DNA from: Variovorax sp. CF313
GTDB taxonomy: Bacteria; Pseudomonadota; Gammaproteobacteria; Burkholderiales; Burkholderiaceae_C
DNA: 64,000 bases
Direction of reading: 5' to 3'
NCBI RefSeq assembly: GCF_000282635.1
Contig: NZ_AKIW01000020.1
Location: forward strand, 1 to 64,000
Shown: one piece after another, positions 28,284 through 36,580 of the stretch
How the letters are laid out: every line of letters starts with the position of its first letter
Numbering within the stretch: position 1 is the first letter of the stretch
Program-made: the position numbers and the translations under genes
Notes under the pieces: model-generated
What the model saw: only the letters and a program-made list of their open reading frames with translations
Database searches by the model: none
What the model was told of the DNA's origin: nothing

Positions 28284-29213
28284 ATGGACATTTTGCTGCA
28301 GCAGATCATCAACGGTCTGGTACTGGGCAGCATGTATGCCTTGATAGCCTTGGGCTACACCATGGTGTACGGCATCATCAATCTGATCAACTTCGCGCAC
28401 GGAGAAGTGCTGATGGTGGGGGCGCTCACGAGCTGGACCATCATCGGGCTCATGAAGGACGGCATGCCCAACACCCCGGGCTGGCTGATCCTCCTCATCG
28501 CGTTGATCATTGCCTGCGTCGTCGCGGCAACCCTCAACTTCGTGATCGAGAAGGTGGCCTACCGACCACTGCGCAACAGTCCCAAGCTCGCGCCGCTGAT
28601 CACGGCCATCGGCATGTCGATCCTGCTGCAGACGCTGGCAATGATCATCTGGAAGCCGACCAACAAGGCCTATCCCAATCTCCTACCCACCGATCCCATC
28701 CATGTGGGCGGCGCGGTGATCTCGCCGACGCAGGTCATGATCCTCAGCGTCACGGCGTTCTCGCTCGTGGTGCTGATGTGGCTGGTCAATTACACCAAGC
28801 TCGGCCGCGCGATGCGCGCCACCGCGGAGAACCCGCGTGTGGCGGCACTCATGGGCATCCGGCCAGACATGGTGATCTCGGCCACCTTCATCATCGGTGC
28901 CGTGCTCGCAGCCATTGCCGGTGTGATGTACGCGTCGAACTACGGCATCGCGCAGCACGCGATGGGCTTCCTGCCCGGCCTCAAGGCCTTCACTGCGGCC
29001 GTGTTCGGCGGCATCGGCAACCTCGCCGGTGCGGTGGTCGGCGGCATCCTGCTGGGCCTCATCGAAGCCATCGGCTCGGGCTACATCGGGACGCTGACGG
29101 GCGGCGTGCTCGGCAGCAACTACAGCGACATCTTCGCGTTCATCGTGCTGATCGTCATGCTCACGCTGCGTCCGTCCGGCCTGCTCGGCGAACGCGTGGC
29201 GGACCGTGCCTGA
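28284..29213 (+). CDS. livH: Branched-chain amino acid ABC transporter permease LivH
   Basis: A 309-residue inner-membrane permease with about eight hydrophobic segments. The start MDILLQQIINGLVLGSMYAL and the segment GIINLINFAHGEVLMVGA are typical of LivH; EAA-like loop ATAENPRVAALMGI follows residue 170. It pairs with LivM to form the channel for leucine/isoleucine/valine or related acids. AGGAAAT precedes the ATG at 28284. It is first in livHMGF; no livJ/K binding-protein gene is next to it. Confidence 0.95.
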   Translation: MDILLQQIINGLVLGSMYALIALGYTMVYGIINLINFAHGEVLMVGALTSWTIIGLMKDGMPNTPGWLILLIALIIACVVAATLNFVIEKVAYRPLRNSPKLAPLITAIGMSILLQTLAMIIWKPTNKAYPNLLPTDPIHVGGAVISPTQVMILSVTAFSLVVLMWLVNYTKLGRAMRATAENPRVAALMGIRPDMVISATFIIGAVLAAIAGVMYASNYGIAQHAMGFLPGLKAFTAAVFGGIGNLAGAVVGGILLGLIEAIGSGYIGTLTGGVLGSNYSDIFAFIVLIVMLTLRPSGLLGERVADRA

Positions 29214-29223
29214 GGAACGAGCC

Positions 29224-30432
29224 ATGAAAAACAGCAAGAACCTCGCCTTCTACATCATCGGCATCGTCGCCGTGCTCGCGCTGCCCCTGCTGCTGCAGAT
29301 GCAGGGCAACGCCTGGGTGCGCATCGCCGACATCGCATTGCTCTACGTGATGCTGGCACTGGGCCTGAACATCGTGGTCGGCTATGCCGGCCTGCTCGAC
29401 CTGGGCTACGTGGCCTTCTTCGCGATCGGGGCCTACCTGTACGCACTGATGGGCTCGTCGCACCTGAGCGAGACCTTCCCGTGGTTCGCACAGATGTTCC
29501 CGAACGGGCTGCACACCTCGCTGCTGATCGTGATTCCGCTGGCCCTTGCGGTGGCTGGTTGCCTGGGCGTGCTGCTCGGCGCCCCCACGCTCAAGCTGCG
29601 CGGCGACTACCTCGCCATCGTCACGCTCGGCTTCGGTGAAATCATCCGCGTGTTCCTGAACAACCTCGACCAGCCGGTGAACATCACCAACGGTCCGAAG
29701 GGCATCACCGCCATCGACTCCATCAAGTTCTGGGGCCTCGACCTCGGCAAGGCATGGAAGTTCGACGGCTTTTCGATCTCCTCGGTCTCGCTGTACTACT
29801 ACCTGTTCCTGGCGCTGGTGATCGCCACGATCATCATTTCACACCGCCTGCAGACTTCGCGCGTCGGCCGTGCCTGGATGGCCATTCGCGAAGACGAGAT
29901 CGCGGCCAAGGCAATGGGCATCAACACCCGCAACATGAAGCTGCTGGCCTTCGGCATGGGCGCCAGCTTCGGCGGCGTGTCGGGCGCGATGTTCGCGGCC
30001 TTCCAGGGCTTCGTGTCGCCCGAGTCCTTCAGCCTGATGGAGTCGGTGATGATCGTCGCGATGGTGGTGCTCGGCGGCATCGGGCACCTGCCCGGCGTCG
30101 TCCTCGGTGCCGTGCTGCTGGCCGCACTGCCCGAAGTGCTGCGCTATGTCGCCGGCCCGCTGCAGTCGCTGACCGATGGCCGCCTCGACGCCTCCATCCT
30201 GCGCCAGCTGTTCATCGCGCTGGCCATGATCGTCATCATGCTGGTGCGTCCGCGCGGCCTCTGGCCCTCGCCGGAACACGGCAAGACGCTGACCAGGAAG
30301 GGCGCAGTGCCCGTCGACCCGGCCCACGCGGCCGTGGCCCCCGGATCGCTGCAAACGCATGCGCCGGGCATCGATACGCCCGCCGACGAATTGCCGGGTG
30401 CGGCTTCGCGTCCCATGTCGATCAATCCCTGA
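29224..30432 (+). CDS. livM: Branched-chain amino acid ABC transporter permease LivM
   Basis: The 402-residue second permease of the liv transporter. It has the LivM signature LGLNIVVGYAGLLDLGYVAFFAIGAYLYAL (residues about 45-75), an EAA loop IREDEIAAKAMGINTR, and a C-terminal cytoplasmic tail of about 50 residues rich in Pro and Ala that is not needed by the fold. It follows livH by 10 bases, with GAGG before the ATG at 29224. Confidence 0.95.
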   Translation: MKNSKNLAFYIIGIVAVLALPLLLQMQGNAWVRIADIALLYVMLALGLNIVVGYAGLLDLGYVAFFAIGAYLYALMGSSHLSETFPWFAQMFPNGLHTSLLIVIPLALAVAGCLGVLLGAPTLKLRGDYLAIVTLGFGEIIRVFLNNLDQPVNITNGPKGITAIDSIKFWGLDLGKAWKFDGFSISSVSLYYYLFLALVIATIIISHRLQTSRVGRAWMAIREDEIAAKAMGINTRNMKLLAFGMGASFGGVSGAMFAAFQGFVSPESFSLMESVMIVAMVVLGGIGHLPGVVLGAVLLAALPEVLRYVAGPLQSLTDGRLDASILRQLFIALAMIVIMLVRPRGLWPSPEHGKTLTRKGAVPVDPAHAAVAPGSLQTHAPGIDTPADELPGAASRPMSINP

Positions 30433-30452
30433 ACGCCGAAGGAAAAATCAAC

Positions 30453-31226
30453 ATGACGACAGACACCATCCTCGACGTCCGCGGCATTTCCAAACGCTTC
30501 GGCGGGCTGCAGGCCCTCTCCGACGTGGGCATCACCATCAAGCGCGGCCAGGTCTACGGACTGATCGGCCCGAACGGCGCTGGCAAGACCACCTTCTTCA
30601 ACGTGATCACCGGGCTGTACACGCCCGACAGCGGCACCTTCGAGCTGGCCGGCAAGCCCTACCAGCCGACGGCCGTGCATGAAGTGGCCAAGGCAGGCAT
30701 TGCGCGCACCTTCCAGAACATCCGCCTCTTCGCCGAAATGACGGCGCTGGAGAACGTGATGGTCGGGCGCCACATCCGCACGCACTCGGGCGTGCTCGGC
30801 GCGATGTTCCGCACCGGCGGCTTCAAGGCCGAGGAAAAGGCCATTGCCGACCGCGCGCATGAACTGCTCGACTACGTCGGCATCGGCAAATTTGCTGACT
30901 ACAAGGCGCGCACGCTGTCGTACGGCGACCAGCGCCGCCTGGAGATCGCCCGCGCACTGGCCACCGACCCGCAGCTCATTGCGCTCGACGAGCCGGCCGC
31001 CGGCATGAATTCCACCGAGAAGGTCGCGCTGCGCGAGCTGATCGACCGCATTCGCCGCGACAACCGCACCATCCTGATCATCGAACACGACGTCAAGCTC
31101 ATCATGGGCCTGTGCGACCGCGTCACCGTGCTGGACTACGGCAAGCAGATTGCCGAAGGCACCCCGGTGGACGTGCAGAAGAACGAGAAGGTGATCGAGG
31201 CCTACCTCGGCACCGGAGGCCACTGA
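30453..31226 (+). CDS. livG: Branched-chain amino acid ABC transporter ATPase LivG
   Basis: A 257-residue ABC ATPase. It shows Walker A GPNGAGKTT near residue 39, the signature LSYGDQRRLEIARAL, and Walker B LIALDEPAAGMN, the last being typical of LivG. With LivF it drives import through LivHM. The ATG at 30453 has GAAGGAAAA upstream. One base separates it from livF. Confidence 0.95.
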   Translation: MTTDTILDVRGISKRFGGLQALSDVGITIKRGQVYGLIGPNGAGKTTFFNVITGLYTPDSGTFELAGKPYQPTAVHEVAKAGIARTFQNIRLFAEMTALENVMVGRHIRTHSGVLGAMFRTGGFKAEEKAIADRAHELLDYVGIGKFADYKARTLSYGDQRRLEIARALATDPQLIALDEPAAGMNSTEKVALRELIDRIRRDNRTILIIEHDVKLIMGLCDRVTVLDYGKQIAEGTPVDVQKNEKVIEAYLGTGGH

Positions 31227-31227
31227 C

Positions 31228-32004
31228 ATGAGCACCGCAACCATGAGCGAACAAGAAACCTCGTCCACCGCCGCGCAAGCCAAGGCGGCCGGCAAGACGC
31301 TGCTGAAGGTCACCGGCCTGAGGGTCGGCTACGGCGGCATCCAGGCCGTGAAGGGCGTGGACTTCGAAGTGCGCGAAGGCGAACTGGTGTCGCTGATCGG
31401 CTCCAACGGCGCCGGCAAGACCACCACCATGAAGGCCATCACCGGCACGCTGCCGGCCGGAGCCGGCAACATCGAATTCCTGGGCCGCAGCATCAAGGGC
31501 CGCGGTGCGTGGGACCTAGTGGAAGAGGGCCTCGTGATGGTGCCCGAAGGCCGTGGCGTGTTCACGCGCATGACCATCACCGAGAACCTGCAGATCGGCG
31601 CCTACATCCGCAAGGACAAGGCCGCCATCGCGAGCGACATGGAGCGCGTGTTCGTCACCTTCCCGCGCCTGCGCGAGCGCAAGGACCAGCTGGCCGGCAC
31701 GATGTCGGGCGGCGAGCAGCAGATGCTGGCCATGGGCCGCGCGCTGATGGCTCGCCCCAAGGTGCTGCTGCTCGACGAGCCGACGATGGGCCTGTCGCCG
31801 ATCATGTGCGACAAGATCTTCGAGGTGGTGCAGACCGTGGCCTCGCAGGGCGTGACCATCCTGCTGGTCGAGCAGAACGCCAACCGCGCGCTGCAGCTGG
31901 CCGACCGCGGCTACGTGATGGAGTCAGGCCTGATCACCATGAACGGTGAAGCCAAGGCCCTGCTGAGCGACCCGCGCGTGCGGGCCGCCTACCTCGGCGA
32001 ATAA
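31228..32004 (+). CDS. livF: Branched-chain amino acid ABC transporter ATPase LivF
   Basis: A 258-residue ABC ATPase with Walker A GSNGAGKTT near residue 58, signature MSGGEQQMLAMGRALM and Walker B VLLLDEPTMGLSP, all typical of LivF. An in-frame ATG at 31243 is an alternative start; the first 25 residues are low-complexity and outside the ABC fold. It is last in livHMGF and ends 9 bases before the convergent Fe-S protein gene. Confidence 0.95.
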   Translation: MSTATMSEQETSSTAAQAKAAGKTLLKVTGLRVGYGGIQAVKGVDFEVREGELVSLIGSNGAGKTTTMKAITGTLPAGAGNIEFLGRSIKGRGAWDLVEEGLVMVPEGRGVFTRMTITENLQIGAYIRKDKAAIASDMERVFVTFPRLRERKDQLAGTMSGGEQQMLAMGRALMARPKVLLLDEPTMGLSPIMCDKIFEVVQTVASQGVTILLVEQNANRALQLADRGYVMESGLITMNGEAKALLSDPRVRAAYLGE

Positions 32005-32013
32005 GCAAGCCTC

Positions 32014-32472
32014 CTACCCCATTGCCGCCGCCGCAGCCTTGATGGCCTCGCGGATGCGGCCGTAGGTGCCGCAGCGGCACACGTTCTCGATGGCGTCGAT
32101 GTCGGCGTCCGTCGGGTTGCGCGTGCGGCGCAGCAGGTCCACCGCCGCCATGATCTGCCCCGGCTGACAGAAGCCGCATTGAGGCACGTCGAGGTTCATC
32201 CAGGCCTGCTGCACCGGGTGCAGCGTGTTGCCGTTGGCCAGGCCCTCGATGGTCGTCACCTGGCGGCCGCGCACGTCGGACACGCGCACCGAGCAGGTCG
32301 TCACGGCCTTGCCGTCGACGTGGCAGGTGCAGGCCTTGCACACGTTGATGCCGCAGCCGTACTTCGGGCCGGTGATGCCGAGCTTGTCACGCAGCACCCA
32401 CAGCAGCGCCAGGTCGTCGGGCGCCTCGACGTCCACGTTCTGGCCGTTCACCTTGAAAGATTGCACAGGCAT
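32014..32472 (-). CDS. (2Fe-2S) subunit of a molybdenum hydroxylase (isoquinoline 1-oxidoreductase alpha-like)
   Basis: A 152-residue small subunit of the xanthine oxidase family. It carries two [2Fe-2S] clusters: the plant-type one with CGINVCKACTC...C (Cys40, 45, 48, 60) and the second with CGFCQPGQ (Cys99, 102) and CRCG (Cys132, 134). It passes electrons from the molybdenum cofactor to an acceptor. It starts 11 bases after the large-subunit gene. There is no FAD subunit, so this is the two-subunit type, like IorAB. Substrate unknown. Confidence 0.92.
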   Translation of the reverse strand: MPVQSFKVNGQNVDVEAPDDLALLWVLRDKLGITGPKYGCGINVCKACTCHVDGKAVTTCSVRVSDVRGRQVTTIEGLANGNTLHPVQQAWMNLDVPQCGFCQPGQIMAAVDLLRRTRNPTDADIDAIENVCRCGTYGRIREAIKAAAAAMG

Positions 32473-32483
32473 GGCGGGTCTCC

Positions 32484-34679
32484 TCAGGCGGGGATCGGAA
32501 CGTTGACGGGCGTGGGCAGCTTGCCCGGCGGGATCGGCGTGAAGTCGACCGGAAAGTTCAGCGGGAAGCTGCGCGGCTTGATGCCGGTGGCGCGCGCGTA
32601 GGCATTGGCGATGGCGCCCGAGCTCGCCGACAGGCCGACCTCGCCCAGCCCGCCGATGGCCTCGCCGTTGGCCGGCAGGATGATGACCTTCACGTCCTTC
32701 GGGTAGTGCTTCATGCGCGAGAAGTGGTACTGCGAGTAGCTGCCTTCCAGCGGCAGGCCGTTCTGGATGTGCAGCCCCGCCGACAGCACCAGCGCGATCG
32801 ATTCGCACAGGCCGCCCTGGAGCTGCGCCTCGATGCCCGAGGGGTTGATCGGCGTGCCGACGTCGATCGCGATCGTGGCGCGCACCACCTTCGCGGCAGA
32901 CGGCACCCGCGCGTCGATCTCGACGATGCAAGCTGTGAACGACTTCGACTCCTGGTGCACGCCCACGCCCTGCGCAAAGCCCGCCGGCATCGCCTTACCC
33001 CACTGCGCCGCCTCCGCCACCGCCTTGAGCACCGCGCGGGCGCGCGGCAGGCGCAGGTACTCGAGCCGGAAGGCGACCGGGTCCTTGCCCGCGGCGCGGG
33101 CCATCTCGTCGACCAGGATCTCTTCCACCAGCCGTGCGGGCTGGATGTGCACCGAGCGGTACGAGCAGGTGTTCATGTCCATCGGCACCGGCGTCAGCAG
33201 CTTGGTCGTGACGCCGAAGTTGTAGGGCGAGGTCACCATGGTCTTGAACATCACCTGCTCGATCGCGAAGTTGCCCACCGTCTGCGGGAAGGCATTGGGC
33301 AGTGCGATGGCGGCGGCCTCGAGCATGTTGCCGAAGCCGTGGCGCGTGTCCAGCCGCACGCTGGCGATGCGCTGCTCGAAGGCGATGACCTGGCCCAGCA
33401 GCATCGTGGCGCGTGCCTTCTGGTAGATCGGCGGGCGGATGCGCGTGTGGCGCATGTCGTCGGTGCGGTGGTACATCAGGCGGCAGGGGCGCCCCAGCGC
33501 CTTCGCCACCTGGATCGCCTGCAGCACCGGGTCCCAGAACAGGCGCCGCCCGAACGAGCCGCCCGAGGGCACCACATGCACGACAACCTTGTTTAGCGGC
33601 AGGCCCAGCTCGGCGGCCACTGCCTGCTGGGTGACGATGGGGCTCTGCAGCCCGGCCCAGATTTCGGCACGATCCGCTCGCACGTCCGCAATCGCACATT
33701 CGACTTCCATCGGGCAGTGCGCGGCCGGCGCGAACTCGAACTCGGCCTCGACCGTCAGCGCGCCCAGCGGCGGCAGCGCAAAAGGCAGCAGCGACGACTT
33801 CAGCTTGCTCATGATGGTGGCGTTCGACTCGCCGTCGAGCGGGCCGGCGCCCCAGGTCACGTCGAGCGCGTTCACCGCGGCCCAGGCCTGGCCGAAGGTC
33901 TCGGCCATCACCGCCACGCCCGGCGGCGTCGGCGTGATGCCGTTGGTGGCGGGAATCGGCACCACGCCGATCACGCCCGGCATGCCCATCACCGTGTTCA
34001 GGTTGTTGATGCCGACGAACTTGCCGTTGATGGTCGGCGGGCGCCGCACCATCGTCGGCTTGGCGCCGGGCACCGCCTGGTCGAGCGTGAACTTCTTGCG
34101 GCCGGTGACGATGTCGAGTGCGTCGAGCCGCGTCACGCGCTGGCCGACCACCGAGGGCGTGGAGCCCGAGAGCAGGCCGCCGAGGCCGCCCAGCGTCGGC
34201 ATGCCGGCATGCATCGAACGCACGCTCGACGAGCCGCCGGTGAGCTGGTTCCAGATCAGCTCGGGGCTCGCGTCGGCCGATGTGACCTCGATCGCGCTCA
34301 GCGGCAGGCGCAGCTTGTCGGCCAGCATCATCGCGCTGGCCGTGGCGATGCCCTGGCCCACTTCGAGGCGCGGCAGCGCCAGGCGCACGCGGCCGTCGCC
34401 GGTGTTCGTCACCTTCACCAGCGGCATGGTCGGCAGGGACGTCAGCGTGACCGCGTCGCCGATGTCGATCAGGTCGGTGGTGTCGGGCGGGGTCATGGGC
34501 AGCAGTGCGGCCACCGCGGAGGCGGGCGCCGTGAGGGCACCGAGCCCAGCGATGCCAGCCGCCGCCGATGCCAGCGGTGCGGCCGTGGCGTAGCCCAGCA
34601 CGTCGCGCCGGCGCAGGCCGTGCGCATCCCCGCCGTCCGGTCCGCGCGCGGGGCGCGGGTCCTTGTTCGAACGCTTCAT
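32484..34679 (-). CDS. Molybdopterin-binding large subunit of a molybdenum hydroxylase (IorB-like)
   Basis: A 731-residue aldehyde/aza-aromatic hydroxylase subunit with a Tat signal (LRRRDVLGYA near residue 22), so the folded enzyme is exported with its cofactor. Family segments include GSFGRRLFWDPVLQAI near residue 370 and QGGLCESIALVLSAG near 620, and the typical catalytic Glu region near the C-terminus (GGLGEVGLSASS). AAGGAG lies before the ATG. It is followed by the Fe-S subunit gene and is divergent from a Crp-like regulator. Members oxidise isoquinoline, aldehydes or related compounds; the substrate here is not known. Confidence 0.92.
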   Translation of the reverse strand: MKRSNKDPRPARGPDGGDAHGLRRRDVLGYATAAPLASAAAGIAGLGALTAPASAVAALLPMTPPDTTDLIDIGDAVTLTSLPTMPLVKVTNTGDGRVRLALPRLEVGQGIATASAMMLADKLRLPLSAIEVTSADASPELIWNQLTGGSSSVRSMHAGMPTLGGLGGLLSGSTPSVVGQRVTRLDALDIVTGRKKFTLDQAVPGAKPTMVRRPPTINGKFVGINNLNTVMGMPGVIGVVPIPATNGITPTPPGVAVMAETFGQAWAAVNALDVTWGAGPLDGESNATIMSKLKSSLLPFALPPLGALTVEAEFEFAPAAHCPMEVECAIADVRADRAEIWAGLQSPIVTQQAVAAELGLPLNKVVVHVVPSGGSFGRRLFWDPVLQAIQVAKALGRPCRLMYHRTDDMRHTRIRPPIYQKARATMLLGQVIAFEQRIASVRLDTRHGFGNMLEAAAIALPNAFPQTVGNFAIEQVMFKTMVTSPYNFGVTTKLLTPVPMDMNTCSYRSVHIQPARLVEEILVDEMARAAGKDPVAFRLEYLRLPRARAVLKAVAEAAQWGKAMPAGFAQGVGVHQESKSFTACIVEIDARVPSAAKVVRATIAIDVGTPINPSGIEAQLQGGLCESIALVLSAGLHIQNGLPLEGSYSQYHFSRMKHYPKDVKVIILPANGEAIGGLGEVGLSASSGAIANAYARATGIKPRSFPLNFPVDFTPIPPGKLPTPVNVPIPA

Positions 34680-34738
34680 CGTTGTCTCCTTGTTGTTTGG
34701 CGAACGCGGATGACTGTGGCACCATCGCCGCGCCGAAG

Positions 34739-34756
34739 ATGTCGTTGCAACGACAT
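34739..34756. promoter_or_regulatory. Perfect 18-bp palindrome between the hydroxylase and regulator genes
   Basis: ATGTCGTTGCAACGACAT is a perfect palindrome that lies 60 bases from the hydroxylase start and 79 bases from the regulator start. Its two-fold symmetry suits a Crp/Fnr-family dimer, so it is probably the operator of the divergent regulator. Confidence 0.7.
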
Positions 34757-34834
34757 TTCTTACGGTCCCCGCCGACCGGCGCCTGCGACGGATCGGCCGA
34801 TGCGATGTCACGAGGGACGACAGCAGGAGGCGCG

Positions 34835-35611
34835 ATGTCGAACGCGTTGGAGAACATGCTTCGCGAGAGCTTGTGGGCGCGCGCGCTCACGGACGACGAA
34901 CTCGACCACGTCGTCCAGGAGTCGCACGAGCGCGTGGTGCCGGCCGGCGGCTTCGTCGTGCGGCGCGGCGAGCCGGCCGATCATTGGATCGGCGTGATGG
35001 ATGGCCTGCTGAAGATGTCGGTGTCGCTGCCCGACGGGCGCGTCTCAACCTTCACCGGCGTGACCGCTGGAGGCTGGAGCGGCGAAGGCTCGCTGCTCAC
35101 CCCCGGATGCTGGCGCTACGACGGCGTGGCGCTGCGGCCCACGCGCGTGGCTTGCGTGCCGCGGCGCAGCTTCGAGCGGCTGATGTCCACCAGCATCGAC
35201 TTCAATCGGTTTCTGTTGTTACACATCAATGCGCGACTGAGCCTGTTCATCGGCCTCATGGAATTCGATCGGCTGCTCGGCCCCGACGCGCGCGTGGCGC
35301 GCTGCCTGGCCAGCCTGTTCGACCCCATCCTCTATCCGCGTGCCACCCGCTTCGTGCGGCTGAGCCAGGACGAGATCGGCCTCTTGTCGGCGGTGTCGCG
35401 CCAGCGTGCCAACCGCGCGCTGCATGCGCTACAGCACGACGGCCTGTTGCGCATCGAACATGGCGGCGTGGAAGTGCTCGACCTCGCAGGCCTGCGCACG
35501 TACCAGAGCGGGGCGGCCGAAGCGGCGGCGGCCGTGGCTGCGGCCACCGACACGCAGGCCGCAGCGCCCCTGGACGACCTCGTCAGTCCACCTTCGCCCC
35601 GGTGGCCTTGA
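34835..35611 (+). CDS. Crp/Fnr-family transcriptional regulator
   Basis: A 258-residue regulator with a cyclic-nucleotide-binding-like N-terminal barrel and a C-terminal winged helix (LSQDEIGLLSAVSRQRANRALHAL near residue 175). The nucleotide-pocket residues of Crp are not conserved (GWSGEGSLLTPGCWRYD), so the effector probably differs from cAMP. AGGAGG 5 bases before the ATG at 34835 fixes the start. It is divergent from the molybdenum hydroxylase and its last 29 bases overlap the convergent Bug gene. Confidence 0.88.
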   Translation: MSNALENMLRESLWARALTDDELDHVVQESHERVVPAGGFVVRRGEPADHWIGVMDGLLKMSVSLPDGRVSTFTGVTAGGWSGEGSLLTPGCWRYDGVALRPTRVACVPRRSFERLMSTSIDFNRFLLLHINARLSLFIGLMEFDRLLGPDARVARCLASLFDPILYPRATRFVRLSQDEIGLLSAVSRQRANRALHALQHDGLLRIEHGGVEVLDLAGLRTYQSGAAEAAAAVAAATDTQAAAPLDDLVSPPSPRWP

Positions 35612-36563
35612 CCACCTTCTCGTACTTGGCGAGTTCGCTCTTCATGAAGCTGCCGAACTGCTCGGGCGAGTTGCCGACCGGCTCGGCCAGCATCGAGGCG
35701 AAACGGGTCTTCGTTTCCGGCGCATTCAGCGCGGCGACGAAGGCCCGATTCAGCTTCACGACCACCTCGTGCGGCGTGCCGGCCGGCGCCACCAGGCCCC
35801 ACCACGTGTCGATCGAGAAGCCCTTGAGCGTGTCGGCGATCGGCGGCACGTCGGGCAGCGCGTTGCTGCGCTGCAGAGTCGTCACCGCAATGGCCTTCAG
35901 CTTGCCCGAACGGATGTTCGGCGCCGCCGTGGCGAGGTTGTCGAAGTTGAAGTCGACCTGCCCCGAGATCAGCGCCAGCTGCGCCGGGTTGCCGCCGTTG
36001 TACGGGATGTGCAGCGCGAAGATGCCCGCTTCCTTCTTGAACAGCTCGCCCGCGAGATGGCCGGCGCTGCCGTTGCCGCCGCTGCCATAGTTGAGCTTGG
36101 CCGGGTTGGCCTTGGCATAGCGGATCAGGTCGGCCACGCTGTTGATATTCAGGCGCTTGGCCGTGTCGGCATTCATCACCAGCACGTTGGGCACGCGAAC
36201 CATCTGCGTGATCGGTGCGAAGTCGGTCGCGGCGTTGAACGGGATCTTGCTGTAGAGCCACGGGTTCACCGCGTTGGTCGCGGTGGCCGCGATGCCGATC
36301 GTCAGGCCGTCGGCGGGTGCCTTCGCCACGATGTCGGCGCCGATGTTGCCGCCAGCGCCGGGCTTGTTGTCGATGATGACCGGGCCCAGCGAGTCCTTGA
36401 CGCGCTCGGCCAGGATGCGAGCGGTGTTGTCGATCGGGCCGCCTGCCGCGTAGGGCACGACGAGGCGGATCGGGCGCTGTTGCTGCTGCGCCATCGCCTG
36501 GCTGGTGCCCAGCAGGGCCGCGACGCCGGCGAGCAGGGTGAGGAGGAAGTGTCTCGTCTTCAT
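35583..36563 (-). CDS. Bug-family (TctC-like) solute-binding protein
   Basis: A 326-residue periplasmic binding protein of the tripartite tricarboxylate transporter (Bug) family, which bind carboxylates and other small acids. It has a signal peptide (residues 1-25, ending AMAQ), the N-terminal IRLVVPYAAGGPIDNTAR and VIIDNKPGAGGNIGADIVAK motifs near residue 60, and the inner HIPYNGG. No TctA or TctB membrane genes are nearby, as is usual for the many orphan Bug genes of beta-proteobacteria. It follows the reductase gene by 17 bases. Confidence 0.92.
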   Translation of the reverse strand: MKTRHFLLTLLAGVAALLGTSQAMAQQQQRPIRLVVPYAAGGPIDNTARILAERVKDSLGPVIIDNKPGAGGNIGADIVAKAPADGLTIGIAATATNAVNPWLYSKIPFNAATDFAPITQMVRVPNVLVMNADTAKRLNINSVADLIRYAKANPAKLNYGSGGNGSAGHLAGELFKKEAGIFALHIPYNGGNPAQLALISGQVDFNFDNLATAAPNIRSGKLKAIAVTTLQRSNALPDVPPIADTLKGFSIDTWWGLVAPAGTPHEVVVKLNRAFVAALNAPETKTRFASMLAEPVGNSPEQFGSFMKSELAKYEKVVKATGAKVD

Positions 36564-36580
36564 TGTCTTTTTGGGGGGTC

